Assembly: GCF_024171925.1 (NCBI RefSeq)
Contig: NZ_JAMTCO010000001.1
Span: 620,001-684,000 of the forward strand
Source of the DNA: Actinokineospora diospyrosa
GTDB taxonomy: Bacteria > Actinomycetota > Actinomycetes > Mycobacteriales > Pseudonocardiaceae
Direction of reading: 5' to 3'
DNA length: 64,000 nt
Notes under the pieces: generated by a model
What the model was told of the DNA's origin: nothing
Databases searched by the model: none
The model's input: only the letters and a program-made list of their open reading frames with translations
In this document: piece after piece, positions 13,886-29,700 of the stretch
How positions within the stretch are numbered: the first letter of the stretch is position 1
Layout of the letters: each line of letters begins with the position of its first letter
Translations under genes and position numbers: made by a program

Positions 13886-15331
13886 ATGGCAGGCATCAGC
13901 GCCCGGTTCGAGCGGTGGGCCGCCCGGACCCCGTCGGCCACCGCGGTGGTAGCGGTGGACGGGGAGTTGACCTACGCGCAGCTCGACGCCCGCGCGTCCC
14001 GGTTCGCCGCTCGGTTGACCGAAGCGGGTGTGGCGCCCGGGGATGTGGTCGCCGTGATCATGGACCGGTCGCTCGACCTGGTCGTGGCGCTGCTCGCCGT
14101 CCTCAAAGCGGGTGCCGCGTACCTGCCGCTCGACCCGGCCGACCCCGCGATCCGCCGCGCGGCCATGGTCGCCGACGTCCAACCGGTGCTCGCGGTGTGC
14201 GACGGCCCGGGACTGGCCGTGGCGACCGATCTGCCGAAGGTGAAGTGCGAGCCCGACGGTGACCCGAGTTTGGTCGGCGTGCCCGGCGTGGACGGCGACC
14301 TCGCTTACGTCATGTTCACGTCCGGGTCCACCGGGCGGCCGAAGGCGGTGGTGGTCGGTCAAGACAACGTGCTCAACCTGGTCACTTCGCCGAGCTACGT
14401 CGCGATCACCCCGGCCGACCGGGTCCTGCACTTCGCCCCGGTGGCGTTCGACGCGGCGACCTTCGAGATCTGGGCGCCGTTGCTCAACGGCGCGTGTGTC
14501 GTCATCGGCCCCACTTGGTTGTTGTCCGCTGGCGACATCGCGGACTTCATGCGGGACAACGGGATCACCATCGCTTGGTTGACCGCTGCCCTCTTCCACC
14601 GGCAGGTCGACGAGGCACCGACGGCGTTCGATGGACTGCACACCGTGATCGCGGGCGGTCAAGTGCTGTCGGTCCCACACGTGCTGGCGCTGCGGTCGAA
14701 GGTGCCGGACTGCCGGATCGTCAACGGATACGGCCCGACCGAGTGCACCACGTTCAGCACGTACCACCTCGTCGACGGCCCGGTGACGACGTCGGTCCCC
14801 ATCGGCGCCGCCATCCAGGGGGCCACCGCGCACGTGCTCGACGTGCACGGCAACCCGGCCACGGAGGGGGAGCTGCATATTGGTGGCGCGGGTGTCACCC
14901 GGGGTTACTGGCGTCGCCCGGGGCTCACCGCCGAGCGCTTCGTGCCGGACCCGTCCGTGCCGGGTGGACGCCTGTACCGCACCGGGGACGTGGTCCGCGT
15001 GACCGGTGGCGTCCTGGAGTTCCTCGGCCGCGACGACGACCAGTTCAAGTTGCGCGGGCACCGGATCGAGCCCGGCGAGATCGAGAACGTGCTCGTCGCG
15101 CACCCCGGGGTCCGGCAGGCGGCGGTGGTCGTCGACCGCGCCGGGGTCGAACCGCGCCTGGTCGCGCACGTCGTCGCCTCGGGTCCGCTCAACACCCGTG
15201 AACTGCGGCGATTCGCCCTGGCCCGGCTGCCCAAGCACATGGTGCCGACCGTGTTCCTGCCGCGCGCCGAGCTGCCCATCACCCGCAACGGCAAGACCGA
15301 CCGCGACGCGCTCTCTACAGTGGACCCATGA
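13886..15331 (+). CDS. Stand-alone NRPS adenylation domain, predicted Val-activating
   Basis: 481 residues containing only an A domain: TSGSTGRPKAV near 146, FDAATFEIW near 188, YGPTECT near 283, FKLRGHRIEPGE near 390 and NGKTDR near the C-terminus carrying the catalytic Lys. No carrier domain follows. Specificity positions read by eye give D-A-F-W-I-G-G-T-F-K, identical to a published valine code. The ATG is one base after the hydroxylase stop. It probably charges the PCP of the PCP-C didomain, and perhaps the A-less second carrier of the first NRPS, in trans. An MbtH-like partner is encoded in the minus arm. Val is inferred from the pocket and has not been tested. Confidence 0.93.
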   Translation: MAGISARFERWAARTPSATAVVAVDGELTYAQLDARASRFAARLTEAGVAPGDVVAVIMDRSLDLVVALLAVLKAGAAYLPLDPADPAIRRAAMVADVQPVLAVCDGPGLAVATDLPKVKCEPDGDPSLVGVPGVDGDLAYVMFTSGSTGRPKAVVVGQDNVLNLVTSPSYVAITPADRVLHFAPVAFDAATFEIWAPLLNGACVVIGPTWLLSAGDIADFMRDNGITIAWLTAALFHRQVDEAPTAFDGLHTVIAGGQVLSVPHVLALRSKVPDCRIVNGYGPTECTTFSTYHLVDGPVTTSVPIGAAIQGATAHVLDVHGNPATEGELHIGGAGVTRGYWRRPGLTAERFVPDPSVPGGRLYRTGDVVRVTGGVLEFLGRDDDQFKLRGHRIEPGEIENVLVAHPGVRQAAVVVDRAGVEPRLVAHVVASGPLNTRELRRFALARLPKHMVPTVFLPRAELPITRNGKTDRDALSTVDP

Positions 15332-15855
15332 CCGACACCCCGTGGGAACCCCCTCTGGCGGGTACCGAGGCCGAGCACCTCATCGGCTCCCTCGACCGCC
15401 TGCGCGCCACGTTCCGCTGGAAGGCCGACGGGCTTGACGCCGACGGCCTGTCCGCCCGGGTCGGCGCGTCCACCCTGACCATCGGCACCCTGCTGCGCCA
15501 CTTGGCCGTCGTCGAGGACCACATCTTCAGCGTCCGGCTCTCCGGCACCGACTGGGACGGTGACCCGTACTGGGGATTCGGGCCCACCGACGCCACCCCG
15601 GCGGAGCACTACGCGCAGTGGGACCAGGCGGTCGAGCGGGCCCGCGGCCGCCTCACCGCCGCCCTCGCCGACGGCGGCCTCGACCAGCTCGCCCACCTCT
15701 CCGACGAGCACGGCACCCACGTCAGCCTCCGCCGCCTGGTCTGCGACCTCATCGAGGAGTACGGCAGGCACACCGGCCACGCCGACCTGATCCGCGAAGC
15801 CATCGACGGCCGCGTCGGCGAGGACCCACCCCCGGGCTGGCGACCGGAGTCCTGA
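15328..15855 (+). CDS. DUF664/DinB-family protein
   Basis: 175 residues of the DinB-like four-helix metalloenzyme superfamily, DUF664 branch: the LLRHLAVVEDHIF segment near residue 60 and RRLVCDLIEEYGRHTGHADLIREAIDG near the C-terminus carry the histidines expected to bind a divalent metal. Some relatives are mycothiol-dependent S-transferases; others have no known role. Its ATG overlaps the stop of the Val A domain (ATGA), so it is translated with the NRPS operon. That could mean a tailoring or self-protection role, or simply read-through into a neighbouring gene. The family is confident, the function unknown. Confidence 0.85.
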   Translation: MTDTPWEPPLAGTEAEHLIGSLDRLRATFRWKADGLDADGLSARVGASTLTIGTLLRHLAVVEDHIFSVRLSGTDWDGDPYWGFGPTDATPAEHYAQWDQAVERARGRLTAALADGGLDQLAHLSDEHGTHVSLRRLVCDLIEEYGRHTGHADLIREAIDGRVGEDPPPGWRPES

Positions 15856-15856
15856 C

Positions 15857-16333
15857 GTGCTGGTCTTCCTCGACGTCGACGGCCCGCTCAACCCGTTCGC
15901 CGCCGATGAGAAGCCACCGGGGTTCGTCGAGCACCGCTTCCGGCTCCGGGGGTGGAGCCGCAAGCACCCGCTGCGGATGTGGCTCAACCCCGCGCACGGG
16001 CCCGCTCTGCTCGCGGCGGGCGACGTGCAGCTGGTCTGGGCGACCACCTGGAACCACCAGGCCAACACCCTGGTCGCCCCGGCGATCGGGCTGCCCGCGC
16101 TGCCGGTGGTCGATTGCGCGAACACCGGGCCGGGGTGGAAGTTCGACGCTGTGGCGCGTTATGCGTACGGGCGGCCGCTCGTGTGGTTTGACGACGACTT
16201 CGGGCTGTACCCGGCGGCGCGGGAGGGCTTCCTGGCGCGGCGGGAGGGGCTTGTGACGGAGTTGGTCTCGGTCGATCCGCGCACGGGGATCACGGACGCC
16301 CATCTGGCGACATTGCGGGAGTGCGTCCGGTAG
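15857..16333 (+). CDS. HAD-like hydrolase domain protein
   Basis: 158 residues starting at a GTG one base after the DUF664 stop. The N-terminus FLDVDGPLNPF matches HAD motif I (DxDGxxN), VWATTWNHQANT could supply motif II (Thr), and VWFDDDFG near residue 110 resembles motif IV (DD). There is no obvious cap domain. Similar small proteins are annotated in actinobacteria as hypothetical or HAD-like. It is the last gene of the plus arm and is followed immediately by a hairpin terminator. A role in the biosynthetic pathway is not supported beyond position. Confidence 0.75.
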   Translation: MLVFLDVDGPLNPFAADEKPPGFVEHRFRLRGWSRKHPLRMWLNPAHGPALLAAGDVQLVWATTWNHQANTLVAPAIGLPALPVVDCANTGPGWKFDAVARYAYGRPLVWFDDDFGLYPAAREGFLARREGLVTELVSVDPRTGITDAHLATLRECVR

Positions 16334-16337
16334 CAGC

Positions 16338-16367
16338 GGGCTCGGCCGACGCTGGTCGGCCGAGCCC
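16338..16367. terminator. Bidirectional hairpin terminator between the convergent NRPS arms
   Basis: A perfect 13-bp inverted repeat (GGGCTCGGCCGAC, 4-base loop GCTG, then its complement) fills the 40-base gap between the plus-arm stop at 16333 and the minus-arm stop at 16374. GC-rich hairpins without a U-tract are common terminators in actinobacteria. Confidence 0.85.
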
Positions 16368-16373
16368 GGGAGG

Positions 16374-16928
16374 CTACGCGAGCTCCAACCGCAAGGCGGT
16401 GGTCATGCGGGCCACCTGTTCGCCCAAGGCATCAAGTTGACCAGCCGCCTCCTGCACGGCCGTTGGCGTGGTGGTGTTGATCGTGACCCCCAGCGGGGTC
16501 GGCCAGCCGCGGAGGGCGTGGGTTATGGAGCGGAGGGCGGTGAGGGTCGACCCGAGGGCTTGGGGGCCCGCGGCGGTGACCAGGCAGGCGACCGGTCTCG
16601 AGTCGAAGTACGGGCGGGTGTCGTCGCGGAGGTCTTCCAGGTAGTCGAGGGCGTTCTTGACCAGAGCGGAGACGCCGCCGTGGTAGCCGGGGGTGGCCAA
16701 GACGATGGCGTCGGCGGTGCGGACGGCCTCGATGAGGGCGTGGGCGGTGGGGTGGCGGGTGCTGTCGTCCGGGCGGTAGAGGGGGAGCTCAGCCAGGGCG
16801 GCGCCCCCGAAGATCGACGTGGCGAGGCCGTGGGTGGCCGCTGAGGCCAGCACCCTGGCCAGGGCGCGGTCGGTCGACGAGCCGGGGCGGGGGGTGCCGC
16901 CGATGCCGACGACGAGTGGGGTGGGCAT
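16374..16928 (-). CDS. NADPH-dependent FMN reductase
   Basis: 184 residues with the flavodoxin-like NAD(P)H:FMN reductase pattern: GIGGTPRPGSSTDRAL at the N-terminus (phosphate-binding loop), ATPGYHGGVSALVKNALDYLEDL near residue 80, and the GPQALGSTLTALR segment. It supplies reduced flavin using NADPH. It starts 3 bases after the stop of the upstream NRPS on the same strand, making it the last gene of the minus biosynthetic operon. The luciferase-like monooxygenase in that operon needs FMNH2, so this reductase is a natural partner. An independent quinone or azo reductase role is the alternative. Confidence 0.88.
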   Translation of the reverse strand: MPTPLVVGIGGTPRPGSSTDRALARVLASAATHGLATSIFGGAALAELPLYRPDDSTRHPTAHALIEAVRTADAIVLATPGYHGGVSALVKNALDYLEDLRDDTRPYFDSRPVACLVTAAGPQALGSTLTALRSITHALRGWPTPLGVTINTTTPTAVQEAAGQLDALGEQVARMTTALRLELA

Positions 16929-16931
16929 GGG

Positions 16932-23034
<6,103 letters not shown>

Positions 23035-23038
<4 letters not shown>

Positions 23039-23214
23039 CGCGCACCGCCGCGCAGGCTCAACGGCCGCATGTCGGTCCACAGCTCGTCGATCCGGCGCAG
23101 GCACGCCTCCTCCTCGGCCGGGTCGCCCACCGGGGCCCAGCCCGGCGGCACCGGCCGCGCGGACGGCCAGATCGAGTACTGCTCCTCGTGGTTGACCACC
23201 ACCAGGTAGGTCAT
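23035..23214 (-). CDS. MbtH-like protein
   Basis: 59 residues carrying the family signature: NHEEQYSIWPSARPVPPGW, then an acidic stretch, CLRRIDELWTDMRPLSLR. MbtH-like proteins bind A domains and are often required for their solubility and activity. The ATG overlaps the monooxygenase stop (ATGA) and its stop overlaps the GTG of the Thr NRPS. It is the only MbtH homologue seen, so it may serve several A domains of the cluster. Confidence 0.95.
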
Positions 23215-24263
23215 CGCGACACCCCCAGATCGGCACCGCTGAGCTCGCGCAGGCGGTTGAGGTACTTGAACCCGGCGATCACGTCGTCGGTCGGCAGGCC
23301 GAAGTCGACCAGGCAGGCGAGTTCGTCCACCCCGAGCGCGGCCAGCCGCTCGACCGTCCGCACGGCCCGGTCCAGCGACCCGAGCAGGCCGCCGTTGTCG
23401 TAGTAGCGGGTGAAGGAGCGCTCCAGCAGGAACTGGATGTCCTTCTCCCGCAACGTCGCCGGGTCGATCTTGCGAGCGCCCTTCTCCAGGGAACCCAGCA
23501 GCAGGCCGAGCGAACTGCGCAGGTACCCGTGCAGCGGCGGTCGGACGGTCTCGCGGATCAGGTCGTCGTCCTCGCCGAGGAAGGCGTGCACCATCAGCAC
23601 GACGTGCCCGGGGTGACCCGCCTCGCGCGCCGCGGCCCGGTACTCGGCGATCCGCTCGCCCAGCTGCTCCGGTTCCTGCCCCAGCAGGTGGGTCAACAGG
23701 CCCGCGCCGATCCGGCCCGCCGAGCGGAAGGTCTCCACATCGCCGCCGCTGGTGATCCACACCGGCAGCTCGGGGCGCACCGGCTCCGGGTGCGCGCGCA
23801 CCGCCGTCTCCCGGCCCGCGCCGTCGAGCGCGGTGATCTCCGCGCCGCGCCACAGCTGCCGGACCTGCTCGACCTGCTCGAACATCAGCGACCGGCGGTC
23901 GGCGTAGTTCTCCGGCCGCAGCACGAAGTCGCGGGCGTGCCAGCCGCTGGCGAAGGAGATGCCCACCCGGCCGCCGGAGATGTTGTCCACAACGGACCAC
24001 TCCTCGGCGATGCGCAGCGGGTGGTGCAGCGGGGCGACCACGCTGCCCGCCCGCACCTGCACCCGCGAGGTGACCGCGGCGATCGCGGCCCCGGTGACCG
24101 ACGGGTTCGGGTAGGTGCCGCCGAACTCGTGGAAGTGCCGCTCCGGGGTCCACACCGCGGTGAACCCGTGCTCGTCGGCGAACCGCGCGCCCGCCATGAG
24201 CAGCCGGTACCGGTCGGTCACGCTCCCGTTGTCGTTGCCGAAGTAGAAGAAGCTGAAGTCCAT
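23211..24263 (-). CDS. Luciferase-like flavin-dependent monooxygenase (natural-product LLM type)
   Basis: 350 residues. The N-terminus MDFSFFYFGND and the motifs GFTAVWTPERHFHEFGG, NPSV, VAPLHHPLRIAEEWSVVDNISGGRVGISFASGWH and LPVWITSGG are those of the bacterial-luciferase-like family found embedded in or beside NRPS/PKS modules (the MupA/MSMEG-type natural product LLM group). Such enzymes use FMNH2 and O2 for hydroxylation, N-oxidation or Baeyer-Villiger chemistry on carrier-bound intermediates. The ATG lies inside the last 46 bases of the upstream A-domain gene; the stop overlaps MbtH. The FMN reductase at the end of this operon is a likely supplier of FMNH2. The exact reaction is unknown. 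Confidence 0.92.
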   Translation of the reverse strand: MDFSFFYFGNDNGSVTDRYRLLMAGARFADEHGFTAVWTPERHFHEFGGTYPNPSVTGAAIAAVTSRVQVRAGSVVAPLHHPLRIAEEWSVVDNISGGRVGISFASGWHARDFVLRPENYADRRSLMFEQVEQVRQLWRGAEITALDGAGRETAVRAHPEPVRPELPVWITSGGDVETFRSAGRIGAGLLTHLLGQEPEQLGERIAEYRAAAREAGHPGHVVLMVHAFLGEDDDLIRETVRPPLHGYLRSSLGLLLGSLEKGARKIDPATLREKDIQFLLERSFTRYYDNGGLLGSLDRAVRTVERLAALGVDELACLVDFGLPTDDVIAGFKYLNRLRELSGADLGVSR

Positions 24264-25747
24264 GGTTCTCCTCGGACGAGATCGCGCAGCGCGCGCCGGT
24301 CGGTCTTTCCGTTGGGGGTGCGGGGGAATTCCTCGAGCGGGTGGAACCGGCGCGGGATCATGTGGATCGGCAGGTCCGCGCGCAACTCCCGGAGCACGGC
24401 GTCCGGGTCGACCGGGCCACCGGTGTGGCAGGCGACGAGTTCCAGGTCGGTCGCGCCGGGCACCGCGAGCACGACGACCTCGCCGATGCCCGCCCGGCCG
24501 CGCAGGGCGCCCTCGATCTCGCCGAGCTCCACCCGGTAGCCGCGCACCTTCACCTGGTCGTCGAGCCTGCCCAGGTGCACCAGTTCGCCGTTCTCAAGCC
24601 GAACCCGGTCGCCGGTGCGGTAGTAGTGCTCGGCGCTCAGCGGCCCACCGGTGTGCGCCGCGCCGTCCCCGGTGACGAACCGGCCCGCGTCGTCGGCGGA
24701 CTCCAGGTAGCCCTCGAAGCGTTGCGCGCCGCGGACAACCAGCTCGCCGTCGGTGGCGGGCGCGCCGTCCTCGTCGAGCAGCAGCCAGTCCAGGCCGGGG
24801 TGCACCGCGCCGATCGGCACCGTGCCGTTCCCGGTCACCGGCCAGGAGTCCACATGCGACGGGAGCCGGTAGTCCGAACACGCCACCGTGAGCTCGGTCG
24901 GGCCGTACACGTTGGTGATCCGCGCGTTCGGCGTCACCGCCAGCCAGGCCCGCGCCTGGTCGAGGGTGAGCGGCTCACCGATGAACAGGCTGTGCCGCAC
25001 GGAGGGCACCGACCCGGTCAACTTGCCGAGCCGGGCGCTCACCGACACCACCGACGGCACCGAGAACCAGTGCGTGATCTCGTTGCGCACCAAGTAGTCC
25101 ACCGGGCTGAGCAGCTCGACCCGGTTCGGCACCACCACCGCGGCCCCCGCGGCCCAGGTGACGAACAGGTCGAACACCGACGGGTCGAAGGTCAGGTCGA
25201 ACGAGTGCGACACCCGGTCGCCCGGCCGCAGGTCGAACCGCTCCACCGCGTAGGAGATGTAGGCGTCGAGGTTGCGGTTGCTGATCGGCACGCCCTTGGG
25301 ACGCCCCGTCGAGCCGGAGGTGAACAGGATGTAGGCCAGCTCGTCCGGCCCGGTGCGGACAACCGGCGCGGCGCCGCCGTCGGTCGGTTCGATGACCAGC
25401 GACGGCGCGCCCAGGTCGGGTTCGCCGGTCACCGGGTCGATCAGCACCAGGTCCGCGCCCGCCGCGGCCAGCACGGACTTGTTGCGCGCCAACGGGAACC
25501 TCGGGTTGAGCGGGATCACCGCCGCGCCGAGGTGCAGGGCAGCCAGGTAGCCGGTGTAGGCGGTGAGGCTGCGCATGCCGTGCAGCGCGATCCGCCGCGG
25601 TGCCCCGGTCCGGCTGATCCTCTCGGCCAGACCCGCCGCGGCCCGCGCCAGGTCCCGGTAGCTGTGCTCGACCCCGTCGACCACGATCGCGGGGCGGTCC
25701 GGGTGCCGCCCGGCCGAGTCGGTGAACCACTCGTACAGCGAGCGCAC
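24218..25747 (-). CDS. Stand-alone adenylation domain protein, substrate unassigned
   Basis: 509 residues comprising one A domain: FTSGSTGRPKGVP near 160, YGPTELTVAC near 285, VKVRGYRVELGEIE near 425 and TPNGKTDRRAL near 475. The core motif is of the FDLTFDPSVFDLF type seen in free-standing A domains related to DltA/LnmQ-like enzymes rather than in modular NRPS. Pocket positions read by eye (D-P-F-F-F-G-V-V-A-K) match no code I know. The GTG at 25747 starts one base after the preceding stop. A likely acceptor is the free PCP that opens this operon. It may load the starter or an unusual amino acid; not determined. Confidence 0.9.
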   Translation of the reverse strand: MRSLYEWFTDSAGRHPDRPAIVVDGVEHSYRDLARAAAGLAERISRTGAPRRIALHGMRSLTAYTGYLAALHLGAAVIPLNPRFPLARNKSVLAAAGADLVLIDPVTGEPDLGAPSLVIEPTDGGAAPVVRTGPDELAYILFTSGSTGRPKGVPISNRNLDAYISYAVERFDLRPGDRVSHSFDLTFDPSVFDLFVTWAAGAAVVVPNRVELLSPVDYLVRNEITHWFSVPSVVSVSARLGKLTGSVPSVRHSLFIGEPLTLDQARAWLAVTPNARITNVYGPTELTVACSDYRLPSHVDSWPVTGNGTVPIGAVHPGLDWLLLDEDGAPATDGELVVRGAQRFEGYLESADDAGRFVTGDGAAHTGGPLSAEHYYRTGDRVRLENGELVHLGRLDDQVKVRGYRVELGEIEGALRGRAGIGEVVVLAVPGATDLELVACHTGGPVDPDAVLRELRADLPIHMIPRRFHPLEEFPRTPNGKTDRRALRDLVRGEPWTSASSTSATTTGA

Positions 25748-25748
25748 C

Positions 25749-26705
25749 TCACACCTCCCACAGGGTCGCCGACCACGCAGCGGTGGGGCTGTTGTTGATG
25801 ACGACGACGAGATCGCCTCGGCCGACGTCGCCGGTCGCGAGCAGGGCCTGGAAGTTGAGCACCACGTCCATCGCACCGATGTGGCCGTAGTCGACCAGGT
25901 GGCGCTCGCACACCGGGTGGATCGGCAGTCCCAACAGCGTCGAGTAGAACTTGAACGCGTTCGCGGTGACGTTCTGCATGATCGTCGCGGCCACGTCGGC
26001 CCGGCTCGCGCCGACCTCGGTCAGCACCTCGTCGACCATCCGGTTGAGCCTGCCGCGGCTCTCCATCGCCAGTTCGAACTTGTAGCGGTCCGGGTCGGCG
26101 CACACCTCGCGCCACTCGTACCAGGGCGCCTGCTTGTAGTCCACGGCGAACAGGTCGTGGAACCGCCCGTCGGACTCCACCCGGTGCGCGCGCAGCACCG
26201 GTCGCCCGCCGCGCACCAGGCTCATCGCGTAGCCGCCGTCACCGATCACCGACACCGGCGGCCGGATCCGGTCGACCCCGGTCGGTCTGCTGCCGAACGC
26301 CACGACCACCGACTCGCGGCCGGGGTCGGCGATCAGCAACTCCTTGGCCAGACCCCACGCCGCCGACGAGCCGGTGCAGCCGAGGCCGTCGACGGTGAAG
26401 GCGAACGCGCCGTCCAGCTTCGCCTCGTGCTGCACCCGGCTCACGTCCGAGCCCAGCAGCACGTCCGGTGACCGCGGGCCGACCAGCAGCAGCACGTCCG
26501 CGCTCGCGCCCAAGCCGAGGCAGGCCCGCGCGGCGAGGTCGGCGTGGGTGAGGTCGGCGAACTCGCCGACGGTGTCGATGCCGCACGAGGTCGCGAACGC
26601 GGCCTCCTCGGCGCCCAGCATCCCGAACTCCGGCAGGTCCGCCACCGGCACCAGGACCTCGGGCAACACGCAGTGGATCGCGCCGATCCCGATCTCCGCG
26701 CTCAC
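25749..26705 (-). CDS. KASIII-like (FabH-fold) enzyme with altered catalytic residues
   Basis: 318 residues with the thiolase fold pattern of 3-oxoacyl-ACP synthase III: nucleophile Cys110 in VDGLGCTGSS, ISDGGYA-like GDGGYA near 156, and a C-terminal QNVTANAF and YGHIGAMD pair. In FabH these two positions are HQAN and GNTSAA, so His appears to be replaced in the first and gained in the second (His275). Such variants often act as acyltransferases or in non-decarboxylative condensations. The GTG at 26705 overlaps the KS-reductase stop (GTGA). Its place between the KS-ACP-R-ACP protein and the stand-alone A domain suggests it makes or transfers the starter acyl unit. The fold is sure, the reaction inferred. 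Confidence 0.85.
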   Translation of the reverse strand: MSAEIGIGAIHCVLPEVLVPVADLPEFGMLGAEEAAFATSCGIDTVGEFADLTHADLAARACLGLGASADVLLLVGPRSPDVLLGSDVSRVQHEAKLDGAFAFTVDGLGCTGSSAAWGLAKELLIADPGRESVVVAFGSRPTGVDRIRPPVSVIGDGGYAMSLVRGGRPVLRAHRVESDGRFHDLFAVDYKQAPWYEWREVCADPDRYKFELAMESRGRLNRMVDEVLTEVGASRADVAATIMQNVTANAFKFYSTLLGLPIHPVCERHLVDYGHIGAMDVVLNFQALLATGDVGRGDLVVVINNSPTAAWSATLWEV

Positions 26706-29700
26706 GCGGGCACCTCCTCGCGCAGCTTGCGCACCAGCGCGGCCGCGGTGCGCACGGTCCGGAAGTTCTCCCGGTCCAGGTCCTCGCCCGAGACCCGCAC
26801 CCCGTAGGCGGTCTCGATGTGCACCACCACGTCCAGCGACAGCAGCGAGGACATCACTCCGCGGTCGAACAGGTCGGTGTCCACGGTGATCGGCTCCTCG
26901 GCCAGGCTGGTGATCACCCCGAGCAGGTCACCCAGCACGGCGTCATCACCATCGGTCCCCGCCTCAACGTCCACAGTGGACACTCCGTCCAGGTGGACGG
27001 GTGGTGGGGCGAGATCGGTGAAGCGGGCCTCGTGCTCGGCGAGGAAGCGCAGTCCGCGGTCGAGCACGTCGCCGGTCGGTTCGGGGGAGAGCCCGGTCGC
27101 CGCCAACCACGGCTGCCACGCGGCCGCCTCGACGTCGTCCTCGTTGAGGTCGTTGGCCTCCAGGTCGTAGAGGGCGGCCGCGGTGGACAGCAGGGCGCTG
27201 CCGGTGGCCACCGCCCGCTCGGCCAGTTGCCGCTTCCACTCGCCCAGCTCCATCGGCTTGGTCGCCCGGCCCGCGTCGGCGAGCGCGGTGAACAGCCGCC
27301 GCTGCCGCGGTGAGCGCGGCGCGACCAAGTGGTAGGCCCGGCCGACCGACACCTCCGACAGGGACAGCTCGGCGATCGCCCTGGTCACCACGTCGATCGG
27401 CGCCATCGGCAGGATCCGGTCGTCCACCGGGTGCGCGCCCAGCACCAGCCCGGCCCCCAGGATCGGCCAGATCAGGTCGCTGGCGTTGCAGGCGCCGGTG
27501 CTGGTCGAGCCGAGGATGAACCCGGGCCGGAACACCCGCACCCGCATCCCGTCGCGCTCGGCCCGCTCCAGCAGCCGCTCGCCGACCCACTTGCTGGTGC
27601 CGTACCCGCCCTGCTTGGGGTCCAGCGGCTGGTCCCGGGTCTCCAGGTGCAGCCGGTCGGACCCGAGGGCGTAGTGCGTCGCGGCGAGCGTGGAGACGAA
27701 CCCGATGTCGCGGATCCCGTGCCCGCGCATCCACCGCACCAGGTCCAGCATCGGCAGCACGTTGTCCTCGCGCAGCACCCGGTACGGCTCGGTGAAGATC
27801 ACCCGCGCCGCGCCGTGCACCACCCGGCCGACCCGCGCCACCAACTCACCGCCGCGGTAGCCGTCGCCGAGCGTCCCGAAGTCGGCCAGGTCACCCGGGA
27901 CGACGTGCACCCGGTCGCGGTCGGGCGTGGGCAGGGCGTACTTGGCCGCGCTCGCGCGCAACCGCTCCCAGCCCTCGTCCTCGGTCTTGGCCCGCACCAG
28001 GCAATACACCCGGCCGGTGCTCGCCAGCAGCAACTCGTGCAGCAGGAAGGACCCGACGAACCCGGTGGCGCCGGTGAGCAGCAGGTCCGGTCGCGGGTGG
28101 TCCGGCTCGGCGGCCAACTCGCCCAGGGGCAGTGCGAGGTCGGCGTCGATCAGGGCGGCGTCGGTCTGCTCGCTCTCGCCCGCGCCGCCCGCTGTGAGGG
28201 TCCGCACGATCTCGGCGACCCGGCGCACAGTGGCCTGGCTGCCGCCCGCGCGGTGCAGGTTGACCAGCACGCCGTGGCGCTGCTGCACGGCGAGCACCAT
28301 GCCCACCGACATCAGCGAGGTCCCGCCGAGCGCGCCGAACTCGTCGTCGAGGCCCACGGTCGGCACCCCGAACACCTCGCGCCACACGTCGAGCAGGTCA
28401 GCCTCCACCGGGTCGCCGGTCTCGGTGACCCGCGCGGCGGCGGGCTTGGGCGCCTCGGCCGCGGGCGCGACTCCGCCGTCGGCCAGGGTGGTGATCCGGT
28501 CCAACGCCCAGTAGCGCTTGCGGACCATCGGGTAGCCGGGCAGTACGACCCGCCTGCCGGTGTCACCGGCGATGGCGGACCAGTCGACGTCCACGCCGAA
28601 CAACCACGCCGCGGTGACCAGTTCGTCCACCGCGTCCTCGGTCGCGGGCAGGGCGAGCGCGTGTCCGTTGGCCTTGGTGATGGGGTTGGGGTAGCCGATG
28701 AACGCGGTGAAACCGTTGGCGGGAGCGACTTCTGGGTCGCCGTGGAGCACCTCCGGCGCACTCCGGAAGGCGATTGCCAGTCGTGCCAACAGGTCTGCGG
28801 GCAGGTCGACACCCTCGGGTGCGACCACGGCCACCCGGACCCCGGCGGTCGCGCGCTGGGTGCGCACCAGGGGCGGGCGCGGCAACCGCAGCGCGGCGGC
28901 GAGCCTGCCAGGCTCCGCGGTCACGACCCGCCGCTCGTCGAACGACGCGCGGCCGACCCGCAGCGTGTGGGCGACGTCGCCGACGGGCAACCCGCCCTCG
29001 GCGAGGACATCGGCCAGCCGCTTGCTCATCGCGTCCAGCTCGGTGCGGGTCCGCGCCGAGAGCACCAGCCGCACCCGGTCGGTCGCCGGGGCCGAGGGGC
29101 GGGTCGGCGCGGGCGGCGGGCCGAGCACGACAACGGCGTTGGTGCCGCCGAAGCCCATCGAATTCACCAGGGCGTGCGGGTCCGGTGCCGCGGTCCCCGG
29201 CTCCGCCGAGAGGTGGAACGGGCTCTCGGCGAGCAGACCCGGGTGCCGGGGCGTCTCGAACAGCGGGTGCGGCGGCAGCGCGCCGGTGCGCACCACCTCG
29301 ACCGCCTTGATCAACCCCGCGATGCCCGCCGCCGGACCGGTGTGGCCGATGTTCGCCTTGACCGAGCCGAGCCGGGCGAACCCGGTGCGCGAGGTGCTCG
29401 CCCGGGTGCCCTCGATGAGGCCGCGCAGCTCGATCTGGTCGCCGAGCGCGGTTCCGGTGCCGTGCGCCTCCACGTAGGCGAGCTGGTCGGCGGACACCCC
29501 GGCCACCGACAACGCCGCCGACACCACCGAGGCCACACCGCCGGGACTCGGCGCGGTGAACCCGGGCCGGTCCGCGCCGTCGTTGCCGACCGCGCTGCCC
29601 TTGACCACGGCCAGCACCGGGTCACCGTCGGCGAGCGCGTCCCCCAGCCTGCGCAGCGCCACCACCCCGACGCCGGAGCTGAACACCGTGCCGGTGGAAC

